Below, one piece after another: positions 51,980 through 60,165 of a stretch of 64,000 nucleotides of DNA. Numbering within the stretch: the first letter of the stretch is position 1; each line of letters starts with the position of its first letter. This DNA comes from Sediminicola sp040566555 (lineage in GTDB: Bacteria; Bacteroidota; Bacteroidia; Flavobacteriales; Flavobacteriaceae), in assembly GCF_040566555.1 (NCBI RefSeq), contig NZ_JBEWYP010000001.1:744001-808000 (forward strand), given 5' to 3'. The position numbers and the translations under genes are program-made. The notes beneath the pieces were generated by a model, which saw nothing but the letters and a program-made list of their open reading frames with translations, made no database searches and was not told where the DNA came from.

Positions 51980-52390
51980 AGCGCTTTTTTTTGTTTTAAC
52001 TAAAGTTCCAATTTATTTGGGCCTTTGTTTGGCTCTATTCATTACATCATTGACGCGAATACGGTTGTTGTGAATAGTTTAACGATCTAGGGGGGGGGCA
52101 TAGCATGATTTGCCATTCTTGGCTACATAAGTAATCACGAAGCTATTTCCCCTAGACCTTAATAGGGGATTGCATGACTTAGAATTGAATGGTTTGTCAT
52201 TTGAGAAAATGACAAGAAAAAGTTAGGACTTTTTTTGAAGCGTATTATTGGAACAAGTATTAAGAACAGAGGATTCTTGGGTTTCAAGATAAAATTGGGA
52301 TCAACATAATTTTAATTGAAAATTACATCATGGGAGAAGCCTACGCTAGGCACCAAATGCTTGAAAGAATCTTTGGAGATGTTATAAACG
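51980..52390. other. Non-coding stretch upstream of the aldehyde dehydrogenase
   Basis: About 410 bases with a run of nine G at 52090-52098, rare in this AT-rich DNA. A short open frame at 52330-52413 (27 codons) is not believed. No promoter match to TAnnTTTG for the minus-strand gene was seen. Confidence 0.5.
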
Positions 52391-52427
52391 AAAAAATCCC
52401 GTTCACAAAGTGAACAGGATTTTTTTT
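52391..52427 (-). terminator. Terminator of tRNA-Val(TAC)
   Basis: Stem of ATCC/GGAT plus GTTCAC/GTGAAC on the minus strand with a following T-run, directly after the tRNA 3' end. Confidence 0.8.
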
Positions 52428-52428
52428 G

Positions 52429-52503
52429 TGGGCCCTACTGGGTTCGAACCAGTGACCCCCTGCTTGTAAGGCAGGTGCTCTGAACCAGCTGAGCTAAGAG
52501 CCC
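52429..52503 (-). tRNA. tRNA-Val (anticodon TAC)
   Basis: 75 bases on the minus strand. Acceptor GGGCTCT/AGGGCCC with discriminator A, D stem GCTC/GAGC, anticodon stem CCTGC/GCAGG with loop CTTACAA (anticodon TAC, valine), T stem ACTGG/CCAGT with loop TTCGAAC. CCA is not encoded. Its D- and T-arms match those of the valine tRNA at 49015, as expected for isoacceptors. Confidence 0.95.
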
Positions 52504-52560
52504 GTACTTGTAAATCAATTTTTCAATTAATTCTTCGCTTCTTATTTCTCGAAGCGAGTG

Positions 52561-52589
52561 CAAATATAGTATAGTTTTTGATTCCCCAA
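52561..52589 (-). promoter_or_regulatory. Promoter of tRNA-Val(TAC)
   Basis: On the minus strand TTG (52589-52587), 18 bases, TATATTTG (52568-52561), a full Bacteroidetes -33/-7 promoter about 58 bases upstream of the mature tRNA 5' end. An inverted repeat (CGCTTC/GAAGCG) lies in the leader. Confidence 0.65.
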
Positions 52590-52608
52590 AAGAAAAAATG
52601 AAAAAAAA

Positions 52609-53820
52609 TTAAACTACTTCAGCAACCACAAAATTACTGCCTCCTACGTAAATGAAATCAGAATTTTCGGCTTCATTTTTGGCAGAAATAAGTGCTTCAT
52701 TTACAGAATCATACACCTCACCAATCAAACCATATTCTGCAGCTTTTTCCTGCAGGATCTTTTCGTCCAGCCTTCTCACTATTTGTGGGGAACAAAAATA
52801 ATACCTTGCTTCCGCGGGAAAAAGCGGTAAAATTGCTTCTAGATTTTTCTCTTTTACAAACCCCAGGACAAAATGTAGGGTTTTATATTTTTGTTGGTTA
52901 ATTTGCCGCAATACTACGGCAAGTCCTTCACTATTATGGGCCGTATCACACACAGTTAACGGATTTTCACCCAATATCTGCCATCTACCCAACAAGCCTG
53001 TATTTTCAACAACATTTAAAAGTCCGGCTTTAATATGATCTTCTTTCACATCGTACCCCTTTAGTTGTTTCAAGGCAGCCAACACCCCCTTTACGTTCAT
53101 CCTTTGATAGTTCCCCAGCAAGGAGGTCTTATAATCGGGCAAAATCTCATTTTCGGCAAATATGATTACCGCATCGCGAGCCTGAGCTGCTTCCAAGAAT
53201 ACGGAAGCCACTTCTTCTTGATATTCACTGATTACTACTGGTACATTAGGTTTTATGACTCCGGCCTTCTCCGAGGCAATCTGAGGTAAGGTGGTCCCCA
53301 ACATATCCATATGGTCCAACCCAATATTGGTGATCAAGGAAACTTCCGGTATTATAATATTTGTTGAGTCGAGCCTTCCACCTAAGCCCACTTCTATTAT
53401 GGCTATATCCACTTGCTCCAGAGCAAAGTAGTCGAAGGCCATGCCTACGGTCATTTCAAAAAAGGAAAGTTTGTTTTCGGTAAGAAATGCTTTGTTCTTA
53501 TCAATAAAATCTATTACATAATCTTCACTTACATGAACCCCGTTGATTTTGATACGCTCTCTAAAGTCCTTCAAATGGGGTGAGGTATAAAGACCTACTT
53601 TATATCCTGCCTCCTGAAGTACAGAGGCCAACATATGGCTACTGGACCCTTTACCATTGGTGCCGGCAACATGAATGGTCTTAAATGTTTTCTCGGGGTG
53701 ATTTAAATGATCTACTAGTTTGATAATATTGTCCAGCTTTCCATTAAAGGCAGACTTCCCCTTTTGCTGGTACATTGGAAGTTGTGCAAACATCCAATCC
53801 AAGGTTTCTTGATACCTCAT
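52609..53820 (-). CDS. folC: Dihydrofolate/folylpolyglutamate synthase
   Basis: 403 residues. The ATP loop is HVAGTNGKGSSSHMLASVL (about residues 49-67). Other FolC landmarks are YTSPHLKDFRERI, LVGLGGRLD-like EVGLGGRLDSTN, GLDHMDMLG and DTAHNSEGL. It joins glutamate to folates in the cytoplasm. The start is 3 bases after the tonB stop, in an exbB-exbD-tonB-folC unit. Confidence 0.95.
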   Translation of the reverse strand: MRYQETLDWMFAQLPMYQQKGKSAFNGKLDNIIKLVDHLNHPEKTFKTIHVAGTNGKGSSSHMLASVLQEAGYKVGLYTSPHLKDFRERIKINGVHVSEDYVIDFIDKNKAFLTENKLSFFEMTVGMAFDYFALEQVDIAIIEVGLGGRLDSTNIIIPEVSLITNIGLDHMDMLGTTLPQIASEKAGVIKPNVPVVISEYQEEVASVFLEAAQARDAVIIFAENEILPDYKTSLLGNYQRMNVKGVLAALKQLKGYDVKEDHIKAGLLNVVENTGLLGRWQILGENPLTVCDTAHNSEGLAVVLRQINQQKYKTLHFVLGFVKEKNLEAILPLFPAEARYYFCSPQIVRRLDEKILQEKAAEYGLIGEVYDSVNEALISAKNEAENSDFIYVGGSNFVVAEVV

Positions 53821-53823
53821 GAA

Positions 53824-54663
53824 TTACTCTCCCAATTTAAAATTGACAACAACAAACCCTACTTGTTGGCTGGGAGCATTGGAATCGAGGTTCCATTTGT
53901 GCATAAAGGCTGTTCTTTTTGCAGGTTCCAAAAGACATGGACTGTTATTTGTTGTGCCTTTTACACCAGGGGTGGCACTTACCACCTTCCCGTTTCTATC
54001 CACCACAATCTTAACAACGACCCTTCCTTCTTCGTTACATTCCTGTTGCACCTTACCCTGGCTCACCAAGGATCTTCCATTTAATCCATATCCTCCGGTT
54101 CCAGAACCAGAACCTGCGCTGCCATAGTAGCTAGTGGCATAAGGATCCCCATCTGGTTGTCCTTTATCCCCTGCCCTATTATCATTGCCTTCACTGCCAG
54201 TTGCAGTTCCATCATTCTTTGGACCATTGATTATACTGGATAGCGCATCTGTGGTAGATTTGGATGGCTTGGGTGTTTCCACTGGTTTCTGAACCTCTTC
54301 TTTAGGTTTAGGATCTACCTTGGGTGTATTTTTTACCTCCTTTTTTTTGGGAGGGATAACCGGAGCGTCCACATCTTCACTAGTTAAGACCTCCTCCATT
54401 TTCTCTTTTGGGGTCTCTGTTACTGTGGCCTCTACTTTTTGTTCTGGCTGTACTTCTTGTTTAGGTGCTGTTTTAATAAGTTCCTTTGGTTGTACGTTTC
54501 CAGAACCAAACTCCATGGTCCCGAAATTGACAGAAATTCCATTTTCTATGGGCGGATCCATATAGGTAAGACCTATGTAAAAAAGCAAAAGAAGAAGCAC
54601 ACTTAACAACACGGTTGTAAGTGTAAAAGACTTCTTCTTATGTTTTGTATCTAATAATGACAT
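53824..54663 (-). CDS. TonB-type energy transducer
   Basis: 279 residues. A short cytoplasmic N-terminus and one membrane segment (about 15-33: TLTTVLLSVLLLLLFYIGL) are followed by a long Pro/Lys/Glu-rich periplasmic spacer (PKEKMEE to PKPSKSTTD). The C-terminal domain (QQECNEEGRVVVKIVVDRNGKVV onward) is TonB-like but does not contain the strict YP box. It transduces proton-motive force to outer-membrane receptors together with the upstream ExbB/ExbD. Overlapping operon: 1 base after exbD. Confidence 0.92.
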   Translation of the reverse strand: MSLLDTKHKKKSFTLTTVLLSVLLLLLFYIGLTYMDPPIENGISVNFGTMEFGSGNVQPKELIKTAPKQEVQPEQKVEATVTETPKEKMEEVLTSEDVDAPVIPPKKKEVKNTPKVDPKPKEEVQKPVETPKPSKSTTDALSSIINGPKNDGTATGSEGNDNRAGDKGQPDGDPYATSYYGSAGSGSGTGGYGLNGRSLVSQGKVQQECNEEGRVVVKIVVDRNGKVVSATPGVKGTTNNSPCLLEPAKRTAFMHKWNLDSNAPSQQVGFVVVNFKLGE

Positions 54664-54664
54664 T

Positions 54665-55051
54665 TTAATTGGGTCGCACGGCCAAGATGACCTTATAATT
54701 GTTTCTATTAGCGATTTCCATTACATTAACCGCCTCTTTTATAGCAACACTTTCTTCTGCCCTAAGAATAATTGTGGGCTTCTCTTGTCCTTCTAATGCC
54801 TTTTTTAATTCAATTTCAACATATGCACCATTAATCTTTTGCTTGTCCACATAATACTCTAAATCTTTAGTAATACTTACCGATACATTCTGAGTGTTGG
54901 TAGATTTGCCTTTTGCCTTGGGCAAAAGTAGATCTAGGGCATTGGGAGAATTAGCTGTGAGCATGAAGAAAATCAGCAATAGAAACACGATGTCCGTCAT
55001 AGAGGACATACTGAAATCTGGACTGACTTTGTTTCTTCCTTTTAGTTTCAT
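54665..55051 (-). CDS. exbD: Biopolymer transport protein ExbD
   Basis: 128 residues with one N-terminal membrane segment containing the conserved Asp (SMTDIVFLLLIFFMLTA) and a periplasmic C-terminal domain. Part of the TonB motor. 9 bases after exbB and 1 base before tonB. Confidence 0.93.
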   Translation of the reverse strand: MKLKGRNKVSPDFSMSSMTDIVFLLLIFFMLTANSPNALDLLLPKAKGKSTNTQNVSVSITKDLEYYVDKQKINGAYVEIELKKALEGQEKPTIILRAEESVAIKEAVNVMEIANRNNYKVILAVRPN

Positions 55052-55060
55052 AGCTACGGA

Positions 55061-55753
55061 TTAAAGGGGTTCGTTCAGCAGATCAAGGAAATCAACAGCG
55101 TTGGCTTCCATCTTATGGACCACCTTATCTGTTCTGTTGACCAAATGGTTATACCCTATGTACGCAATAATACCCACAATCAGACCTGCAACAGTAGTTG
55201 TCATCGCAGTATAGATCCCTGAAGCCAAGGATCCCATTTCCGCCTGACCTCCACTACTGGCCATTTGATGAAAGGCAAGAATCATTCCAATTACCGTTCC
55301 CAAGAAACCAATCATTGGTGCAGCACCGGCAACGGTTGCCAAAACGCTCACGTTTCTTTCCAATTTGTAAACCTCCAAGGTGCCAGCATTTTCAATAGCT
55401 GTATTGATATCGTCCAGTGGTTTCCCGATTCTGGAGATTCCTTTTGCCGTTAATCTTGCCACAGGTGAATCTGTCTGGGCGCATAGCAATTTTGCTGCCT
55501 CCAACTTTCCATTGGACACGTGGTCCCTAATCTGGTTCATGAAATTACTATCGATCTGAGAGGCCGCCTTTATGGCAAAAATTCGCTCAAAATAAATGTA
55601 CAACGCCACGAATAACATGACAAACAATACGGAAATGATAAGAATACTTCCGGTGCCTCCATTGACGATCAAATCGATTACGGAAAGCGTTTTTTCCTCC
55701 GACACAACTGCGTCAACAGCTGGATCTTGGACAAGATCTTGAAATAATAACAT
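55061..55753 (-). CDS. exbB: MotA/TolQ/ExbB proton channel protein
   Basis: 230 residues with three membrane segments (about 30-53, 138-160 and 185-207). The conserved region is VAGAAPMIGFLGTVIGMILAFHQMA and GIYTAMTTTVAGLIVGIIAYIGYNHL. Forms the proton channel with ExbD; first gene of the exbB-exbD-tonB-folC unit. Confidence 0.93.
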   Translation of the reverse strand: MLLFQDLVQDPAVDAVVSEEKTLSVIDLIVNGGTGSILIISVLFVMLFVALYIYFERIFAIKAASQIDSNFMNQIRDHVSNGKLEAAKLLCAQTDSPVARLTAKGISRIGKPLDDINTAIENAGTLEVYKLERNVSVLATVAGAAPMIGFLGTVIGMILAFHQMASSGGQAEMGSLASGIYTAMTTTVAGLIVGIIAYIGYNHLVNRTDKVVHKMEANAVDFLDLLNEPL

Positions 55754-55802
55754 AGGTTCTCTTAATTAGTGTTGCCGTTATAACGGTTATTTGTCATTTA
55801 AA

Positions 55803-57134
55803 TTATGCGTTTAATATTAAATCTCTCAACAAAACAAATGATACGGCTCCAGCCAAGAATCCAACCAGCGCCAACCATGCTATTTTCTTGAAGTACCAGA
55901 AGAAATCTATCTTCTCCATCCCCATGGCTACTACCCCGGCTGCGGACCCAATAATAAGCATACTACCCCCAGTTCCAGCAGAATATGCAATAAAGTGCCA
56001 CAATGGGCTATCCATACTCTCTGAGAACATACCAATACTGGCAGCTACCAACGGCACGTTGTCTATAATCGCAGATCCAACACCCAATAAAACAACTACA
56101 ATGTCTGTATTAGGTATGGCAGTATTTAATCCTTCAGCAAAGTGGAACAACATCCCCAAAGATTCCAGTGCGGCTACCGCCAATAATATCCCCAAGAAGA
56201 ATAAGATACTTGGTAATTCAATTTTCGACAAGGAAGAATGTACAGGACTATGGTGTGCTGCCGCATCACTCTCCCCATCAACATTGGAAAGACTGAATTT
56301 GGTACTACTGTAAATTTCAGCGAAGGTAGCTACAACGGCCAAGGACAACATCATTCCTACGTAAGGAGGAAGATGGGTGATAGTCTTAAAGAAAGGAACA
56401 AAAACGATAGCTCCCAATCCCAGGTACAGCATGGTAGATCCGAATTTAGATTTTGGAGCCTCTTTTTCAAACTCCCCATCTATATTGCCTTGAAAGGCTT
56501 TAAACCTACTGGCAATGAGTGTTGGAACGACCATACATACAATAGAGGGCAACAAAACGTGTTCTACCAACTGTAGGGCGGAAACCTTATTCGCAATCCA
56601 CAACATTGTAGTGGTAACATCTCCGATAGGAGACCATGCCCCACCGGCATTCGCAGCGATTATCACCATCCCGGCAAACCACAATCTGGTTTCCCTGTCC
56701 TTGATTACTTTTTGTAAAATCGTGATCAATACAATAGTAGCTGTTAGGTTATCAATTATCGCAGAAAGTATAAAGGCAAGGATGGAAAATAACCATAAGA
56801 GTTTTTTCTTGCTCCTTGTTTTAATAAATCCTTTTATCGTTGCAAAACCATCAAAGTAATCTATGATCTCTACAATGGTCATAGCGCCCAACAGAAACAC
56901 CAAAATTTCTGCTGTTTTACCCAAATGATGCAATAAAATCTCATCAATGTGAGTAGGCTCCAACTCCCTTAATTCAGCATTCACCTCAAATACTGGCATA
57001 TGCGTCAAGGCAATTATGGCCCAAAGCAATGCCATCATGGCCAAAGCTGGAATCAGCTTATCTATTTTAAGGTTATGCTCTAAGGTTATCGCCAAATAAC
57101 CCACAATAAATACAATAATGATAATGGTCTCCAT
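55803..57134 (-). CDS. nhaD: Sodium:proton antiporter NhaD
   Basis: 443 residues with about eleven to twelve hydrophobic segments. NhaD-type stretches: HLGKTAEILVFLLGAMTIVEIIDYFDGF, FILSAIIDNLTATIVLITILQK, MVIIAANAGGAWSPIGDVTTTMLWI, and SAIIDNVPLVAAS. It exchanges sodium for protons in the inner membrane, fitting a marine lifestyle. It lies about 50 bases upstream of exbB on the same strand and is followed by the glutamate-family dehydrogenase region. Confidence 0.94.
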   Translation of the reverse strand: METIIIIVFIVGYLAITLEHNLKIDKLIPALAMMALLWAIIALTHMPVFEVNAELRELEPTHIDEILLHHLGKTAEILVFLLGAMTIVEIIDYFDGFATIKGFIKTRSKKKLLWLFSILAFILSAIIDNLTATIVLITILQKVIKDRETRLWFAGMVIIAANAGGAWSPIGDVTTTMLWIANKVSALQLVEHVLLPSIVCMVVPTLIASRFKAFQGNIDGEFEKEAPKSKFGSTMLYLGLGAIVFVPFFKTITHLPPYVGMMLSLAVVATFAEIYSSTKFSLSNVDGESDAAAHHSPVHSSLSKIELPSILFFLGILLAVAALESLGMLFHFAEGLNTAIPNTDIVVVLLGVGSAIIDNVPLVAASIGMFSESMDSPLWHFIAYSAGTGGSMLIIGSAAGVVAMGMEKIDFFWYFKKIAWLALVGFLAGAVSFVLLRDLILNA

Positions 57135-57150
57135 TTTCGGTTGGTTTAAT

Positions 57151-58377
57151 TTATACTAATTGTTTCAATGCAATCTCAAAAGCTGTTTTACTTAAATTTA
57201 CTTTAGAGGCATTTTGTTTAAATATATTCAAAATAGCTTTACGAATTGTTTCGGAAGTGTCCTGAAATATTAATTCATCATCCATCGGCACCCTACGTTC
57301 CATAAAATAGGCAAACACTCTTGCCATTCCACAATTGGAAATAAAGTCAGGAATCAAACTTACCTTTTCGTCCGTGTATTCCATGATAGGTCCAAAGAAT
57401 ATTTCTTTATCGGCAAATGGAACATTGGCCCCACAGCTAATTACCTCAAGACCAGATTCGATCATTTTCCCAATTTGATCCTTGGTAATTAATCGCGATG
57501 CGGCACATGGTGCAAATATTTCGGTCTGAATGCTCCAAATCTTACTATTGATCTCCTCAAAAGACATCATCCCATCAGCAACCAGGGTGTTCCCTTTCTT
57601 ATCGAGATAAAATGATTTTATTTCTTCAAATGAAAATCCGTCCTCATTAATGACACCTCCATCCCGATCTATAATACCTACAACTTTTGCACCCATTTGG
57701 GCAAAATAAAAAGCCGCTGCGGCACCTACGTTTCCGAAGCCTTGGACAACAGCCCTTTTCCCTTTCACGGTTCCTCCGAAAATATCGTAATAATGTCTTA
57801 CAGCTTCCGCGACCCCATAACCGGTGATCATATCTGCTACGGTATATTTCCTAGCTGTGGAAGGAGAATACTTTCCACTTTCCAAAACTTTGATCACTCC
57901 CAATCGCAATTGACCAATTCTATTGATCTTATCGGCTTCCGTTGGTTTGAAATGACCGTTAAATACACCTTCCTGAGGGTGCCAAACACCTGAATCTTCA
58001 GTAATTGGAATCACCTCATGAATTTCATCCACATTTAAATCCCCACCAGTCCCGTAATAACTTTTCAATAATGGGGAAACTGCCCGGTACCATCTTTCCA
58101 AAACCCCTTTTTTTCTAGGATCGCTTGGGTTAAAGTTAATACCAGATTTTGCACCACCTATTGCCGGCCCAGAAACAGTGAACTTCACTTCCATGGTCTT
58201 TGCCAAGGAGAGCACTTCATTCATGTCCAATCCTTCACGCATTCTTGTTCCACCACCTGCAGCACCTCCCCTTAGGGAATTAATAACTGTCCAGCCCTCA
58301 GCTTCAGTCTCTGGATCCTTCCAATTAAAAACAATTTCGGGGGCTTTATTTTCGTATATACTAAGTAATTCTTTCAT
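57151..58377 (-). CDS. Glu/Leu/Phe/Val dehydrogenase family
   Basis: 408 residues. Substrate-binding Gly-rich loop RGGAAGGGTRMREGL and catalytic Lys in GPAIGGAKSGINFNP. Rossmann motif VVQGFGNVGAAAAFYFAQMGAKVVGIIDRDGG. Converts an amino acid to its 2-oxo acid with NAD(P); glutamate versus leucine cannot be decided from sequence by eye. It lies 17 bases upstream of nhaD on the same strand. Confidence 0.93.
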   Translation of the reverse strand: MKELLSIYENKAPEIVFNWKDPETEAEGWTVINSLRGGAAGGGTRMREGLDMNEVLSLAKTMEVKFTVSGPAIGGAKSGINFNPSDPRKKGVLERWYRAVSPLLKSYYGTGGDLNVDEIHEVIPITEDSGVWHPQEGVFNGHFKPTEADKINRIGQLRLGVIKVLESGKYSPSTARKYTVADMITGYGVAEAVRHYYDIFGGTVKGKRAVVQGFGNVGAAAAFYFAQMGAKVVGIIDRDGGVINEDGFSFEEIKSFYLDKKGNTLVADGMMSFEEINSKIWSIQTEIFAPCAASRLITKDQIGKMIESGLEVISCGANVPFADKEIFFGPIMEYTDEKVSLIPDFISNCGMARVFAYFMERRVPMDDELIFQDTSETIRKAILNIFKQNASKVNLSKTAFEIALKQLV

Positions 58378-58517
58378 TATAATTGATCAATTAAATTTAT
58401 GTAAACTAACATTGTCTCTCATACTCTCTTCAAAATCATTAAGTTATCTGCTCCCAAAGGAGCTAATGCTGTCTCATAAATTACCTGTTTAAATCAATTG
58501 ATCTATTCATACCGCAA

Positions 58518-58525
58518 CAAATATA
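58518..58525 (-). promoter_or_regulatory. Putative -7 box for the Glu-family dehydrogenase
   Basis: Minus-strand TATATTTG, matching TAnnTTTG exactly, about 140 bases upstream of the start. Confidence 0.35.
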
Positions 58526-58635
58526 AAAATATTGAATTGGTTTTACGTTTTTTAACCTTTGCTAATGAAAAATAATTTTCATGCAGATTATTTACTTCCA
58601 GATGCGAAAATTCCGATATAATGCACTAAACTTAA

Positions 58636-58666
58636 TTGAATATTTGTCAGCATAGCTGTATATTTG
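58636..58666 (+). promoter_or_regulatory. Promoter of the acyl-CoA dehydrogenase
   Basis: TTG (58636-58638), 20 bases, TATATTTG (58659-58666), the Bacteroidetes -33/-7 layout, 29 bases before the ATG. Confidence 0.65.
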
Positions 58667-58695
58667 AGCCACATTTTTAATCATATCGCAAATTT

Positions 58696-59838
58696 ATGGA
58701 CTTTACATTATCAGAAGAGCAACGAATGATCCAACAAGCAGCTAGGGATTTTGCTCAAAACGAACTACTCCCAGGTGTAATTGAAAGGGATGAGGCTCAA
58801 AGATTCCCTACAGAAGAGGTTAAAAAAATGGGAGAATTGGGTTTTATGGGCATGATGGTAAATCCAAAATATGGCGGTAGCGGATTGGACACCTTGTCCT
58901 ATGCCATTGCCGTAGAAGAATTATCCAAAGTAGACGCTTCTGCCTCCGTTATAGTTTCCGTAAATAATTCCTTGGTTTGTTGGGGATTGGAAACATTTGG
59001 AAGCGAAGCCCAAAAAGAAAAATATCTTCCCAGACTGACATCAGGAGAAATTATAGGTGCTTTTTGCTTATCTGAACCTGAAGCTGGAAGTGATGCTACT
59101 TCACAAAAAACTACGGCCATTGACAAGGGCGACCATTATATCTTAAATGGCACAAAAAACTGGATTACCAACGGTAATTCTGCAGAAGTTTATTTGGTCA
59201 TTGCCCAAACAAATGTCGAAAAAGGCTACAAAGGCATCAATGCCCTAATCGTTGAGAAGGGCGTGCCAGGTTTTGAAATTGGTCCCAAAGAAAACAAATT
59301 GGGAATTAGAGGTAGTGATACGCATTCCATAATGTTCAATGATGTTAAGGTTCCAAAAGAGAACAGAATAGGTGCTGACGGGTTTGGTTTCAAATTTGCC
59401 ATGAAAACCTTAGCAGGAGGACGAATAGGAATAGCAGCCCAAGCTTTGGGTATTGCAGCTGGAGCGTACGAAATGGCGAAAAAATATTCAAAAGAAAGAA
59501 AAGCTTTTGGAACAGAAATTATGAACCATCAGGCCATTGCTTTTAAATTGGCGGATATGCATACACAGATTGCAGCAGCCCGTCATATGGTATACAAGGC
59601 CGCTTGGGACAAGGACAACGGCAATGACTATGATCTCTCGGGCGCCATGGCAAAACTTTATGCCTCACAGGTGGCAATGGAAACCACTGTTGAAGCTGTA
59701 CAGGTACATGGTGGAAACGGCTTTGTAAAGGAATACCATGTTGAAAGACTTATGCGCGACGCCAAAATTACCCAGATTTATGAAGGGACTTCGGAAATTC
59801 AAAAAATTGTTATTTCGAGGAGCATCTTACGCAATTAA
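58696..59838 (+). CDS. Acyl-CoA dehydrogenase
   Basis: 380 residues, the standard short-chain/butyryl length. FAD/substrate landmarks: CLSEPEAGSDATS, NWITNGNSAEV and the catalytic Glu363 in QIYEGTSEIQK. It oxidises acyl-CoA to enoyl-CoA with electron transfer to an ETF. Chain-length preference is not deducible. Single gene with its own promoter and terminator. Confidence 0.95.
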   Translation: MDFTLSEEQRMIQQAARDFAQNELLPGVIERDEAQRFPTEEVKKMGELGFMGMMVNPKYGGSGLDTLSYAIAVEELSKVDASASVIVSVNNSLVCWGLETFGSEAQKEKYLPRLTSGEIIGAFCLSEPEAGSDATSQKTTAIDKGDHYILNGTKNWITNGNSAEVYLVIAQTNVEKGYKGINALIVEKGVPGFEIGPKENKLGIRGSDTHSIMFNDVKVPKENRIGADGFGFKFAMKTLAGGRIGIAAQALGIAAGAYEMAKKYSKERKAFGTEIMNHQAIAFKLADMHTQIAAARHMVYKAAWDKDNGNDYDLSGAMAKLYASQVAMETTVEAVQVHGGNGFVKEYHVERLMRDAKITQIYEGTSEIQKIVISRSILRN

Positions 59839-59862
59839 TCACCATATTTAATAATAGTATTT

Positions 59863-59894
59863 AATAGACCCCCTGTTTTAATAGGGGGTCTATT
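59863..59894 (+). terminator. Terminator of the acyl-CoA dehydrogenase
   Basis: AATAGACCCCCT and AGGGGGTCTATT form a perfect 12-bp stem with T-rich tail. Confidence 0.9.
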
Positions 59895-60116
59895 GTTATT
59901 TTTTGTAATTAATTGTACTTCACCCCCTATTATTCAAAATAAGGAATTATAAATAAAGTATATTTCTACCCTATCCCCCTATTTTTAAGGGATCTAGCAT
60001 ATTAAAAGTGCCTATTTATTAATTTGACAAATATTCCACTACTAAAAAGTAAATATGAATATTTTTCAATGATATATTCCAAACACTGCTTTTTTTGTTA
60101 CATTATAACTCATAAG

Positions 60117-60131
60117 GTGCATTTTATGCAC
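60117..60131. promoter_or_regulatory. Dyad in the gltB promoter
   Basis: GTGCAT-TTT-ATGCAC, overlapping the -33 region of the gltB promoter; candidate operator. Confidence 0.4.
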
Positions 60132-60140
60132 TAAATATGA

Positions 60141-60148
60141 TATTTTTG
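60141..60148 (+). promoter_or_regulatory. -7 box of gltB
   Basis: TATTTTTG, matching TAnnTTTG, 17 bases before the gltB ATG. Confidence 0.5.
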
Positions 60149-60165
60149 AAGAAATACCATAATTT

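Larger units (their letters stand above)
58378..58695. other. Divergent intergenic region between the Glu-family dehydrogenase and acyl-CoA dehydrogenase
   Basis: 318 bases. Minus strand: TATATTTG at 58525-58518 as -7 for the dehydrogenase, and a hairpin GCTCC/GGAGC at 58450-58463 in its leader. Plus strand: the acyl-CoA dehydrogenase promoter at 58636-58666. Confidence 0.6.
59839..60165. other. Intergenic region between acyl-CoA dehydrogenase and gltB
   Basis: 327 bases with a terminator at 59863, then AT-rich DNA, a dyad GTGCAT-TTT-ATGCAC (60117-60131) and a -7 box for gltB. No gene seen. Confidence 0.6.

Noticed and set aside
52330..52413. 27-codon frame before tRNA-Val(TAC)
   Set aside because: It ends inside the tRNA terminator and has no homologue I recognise.
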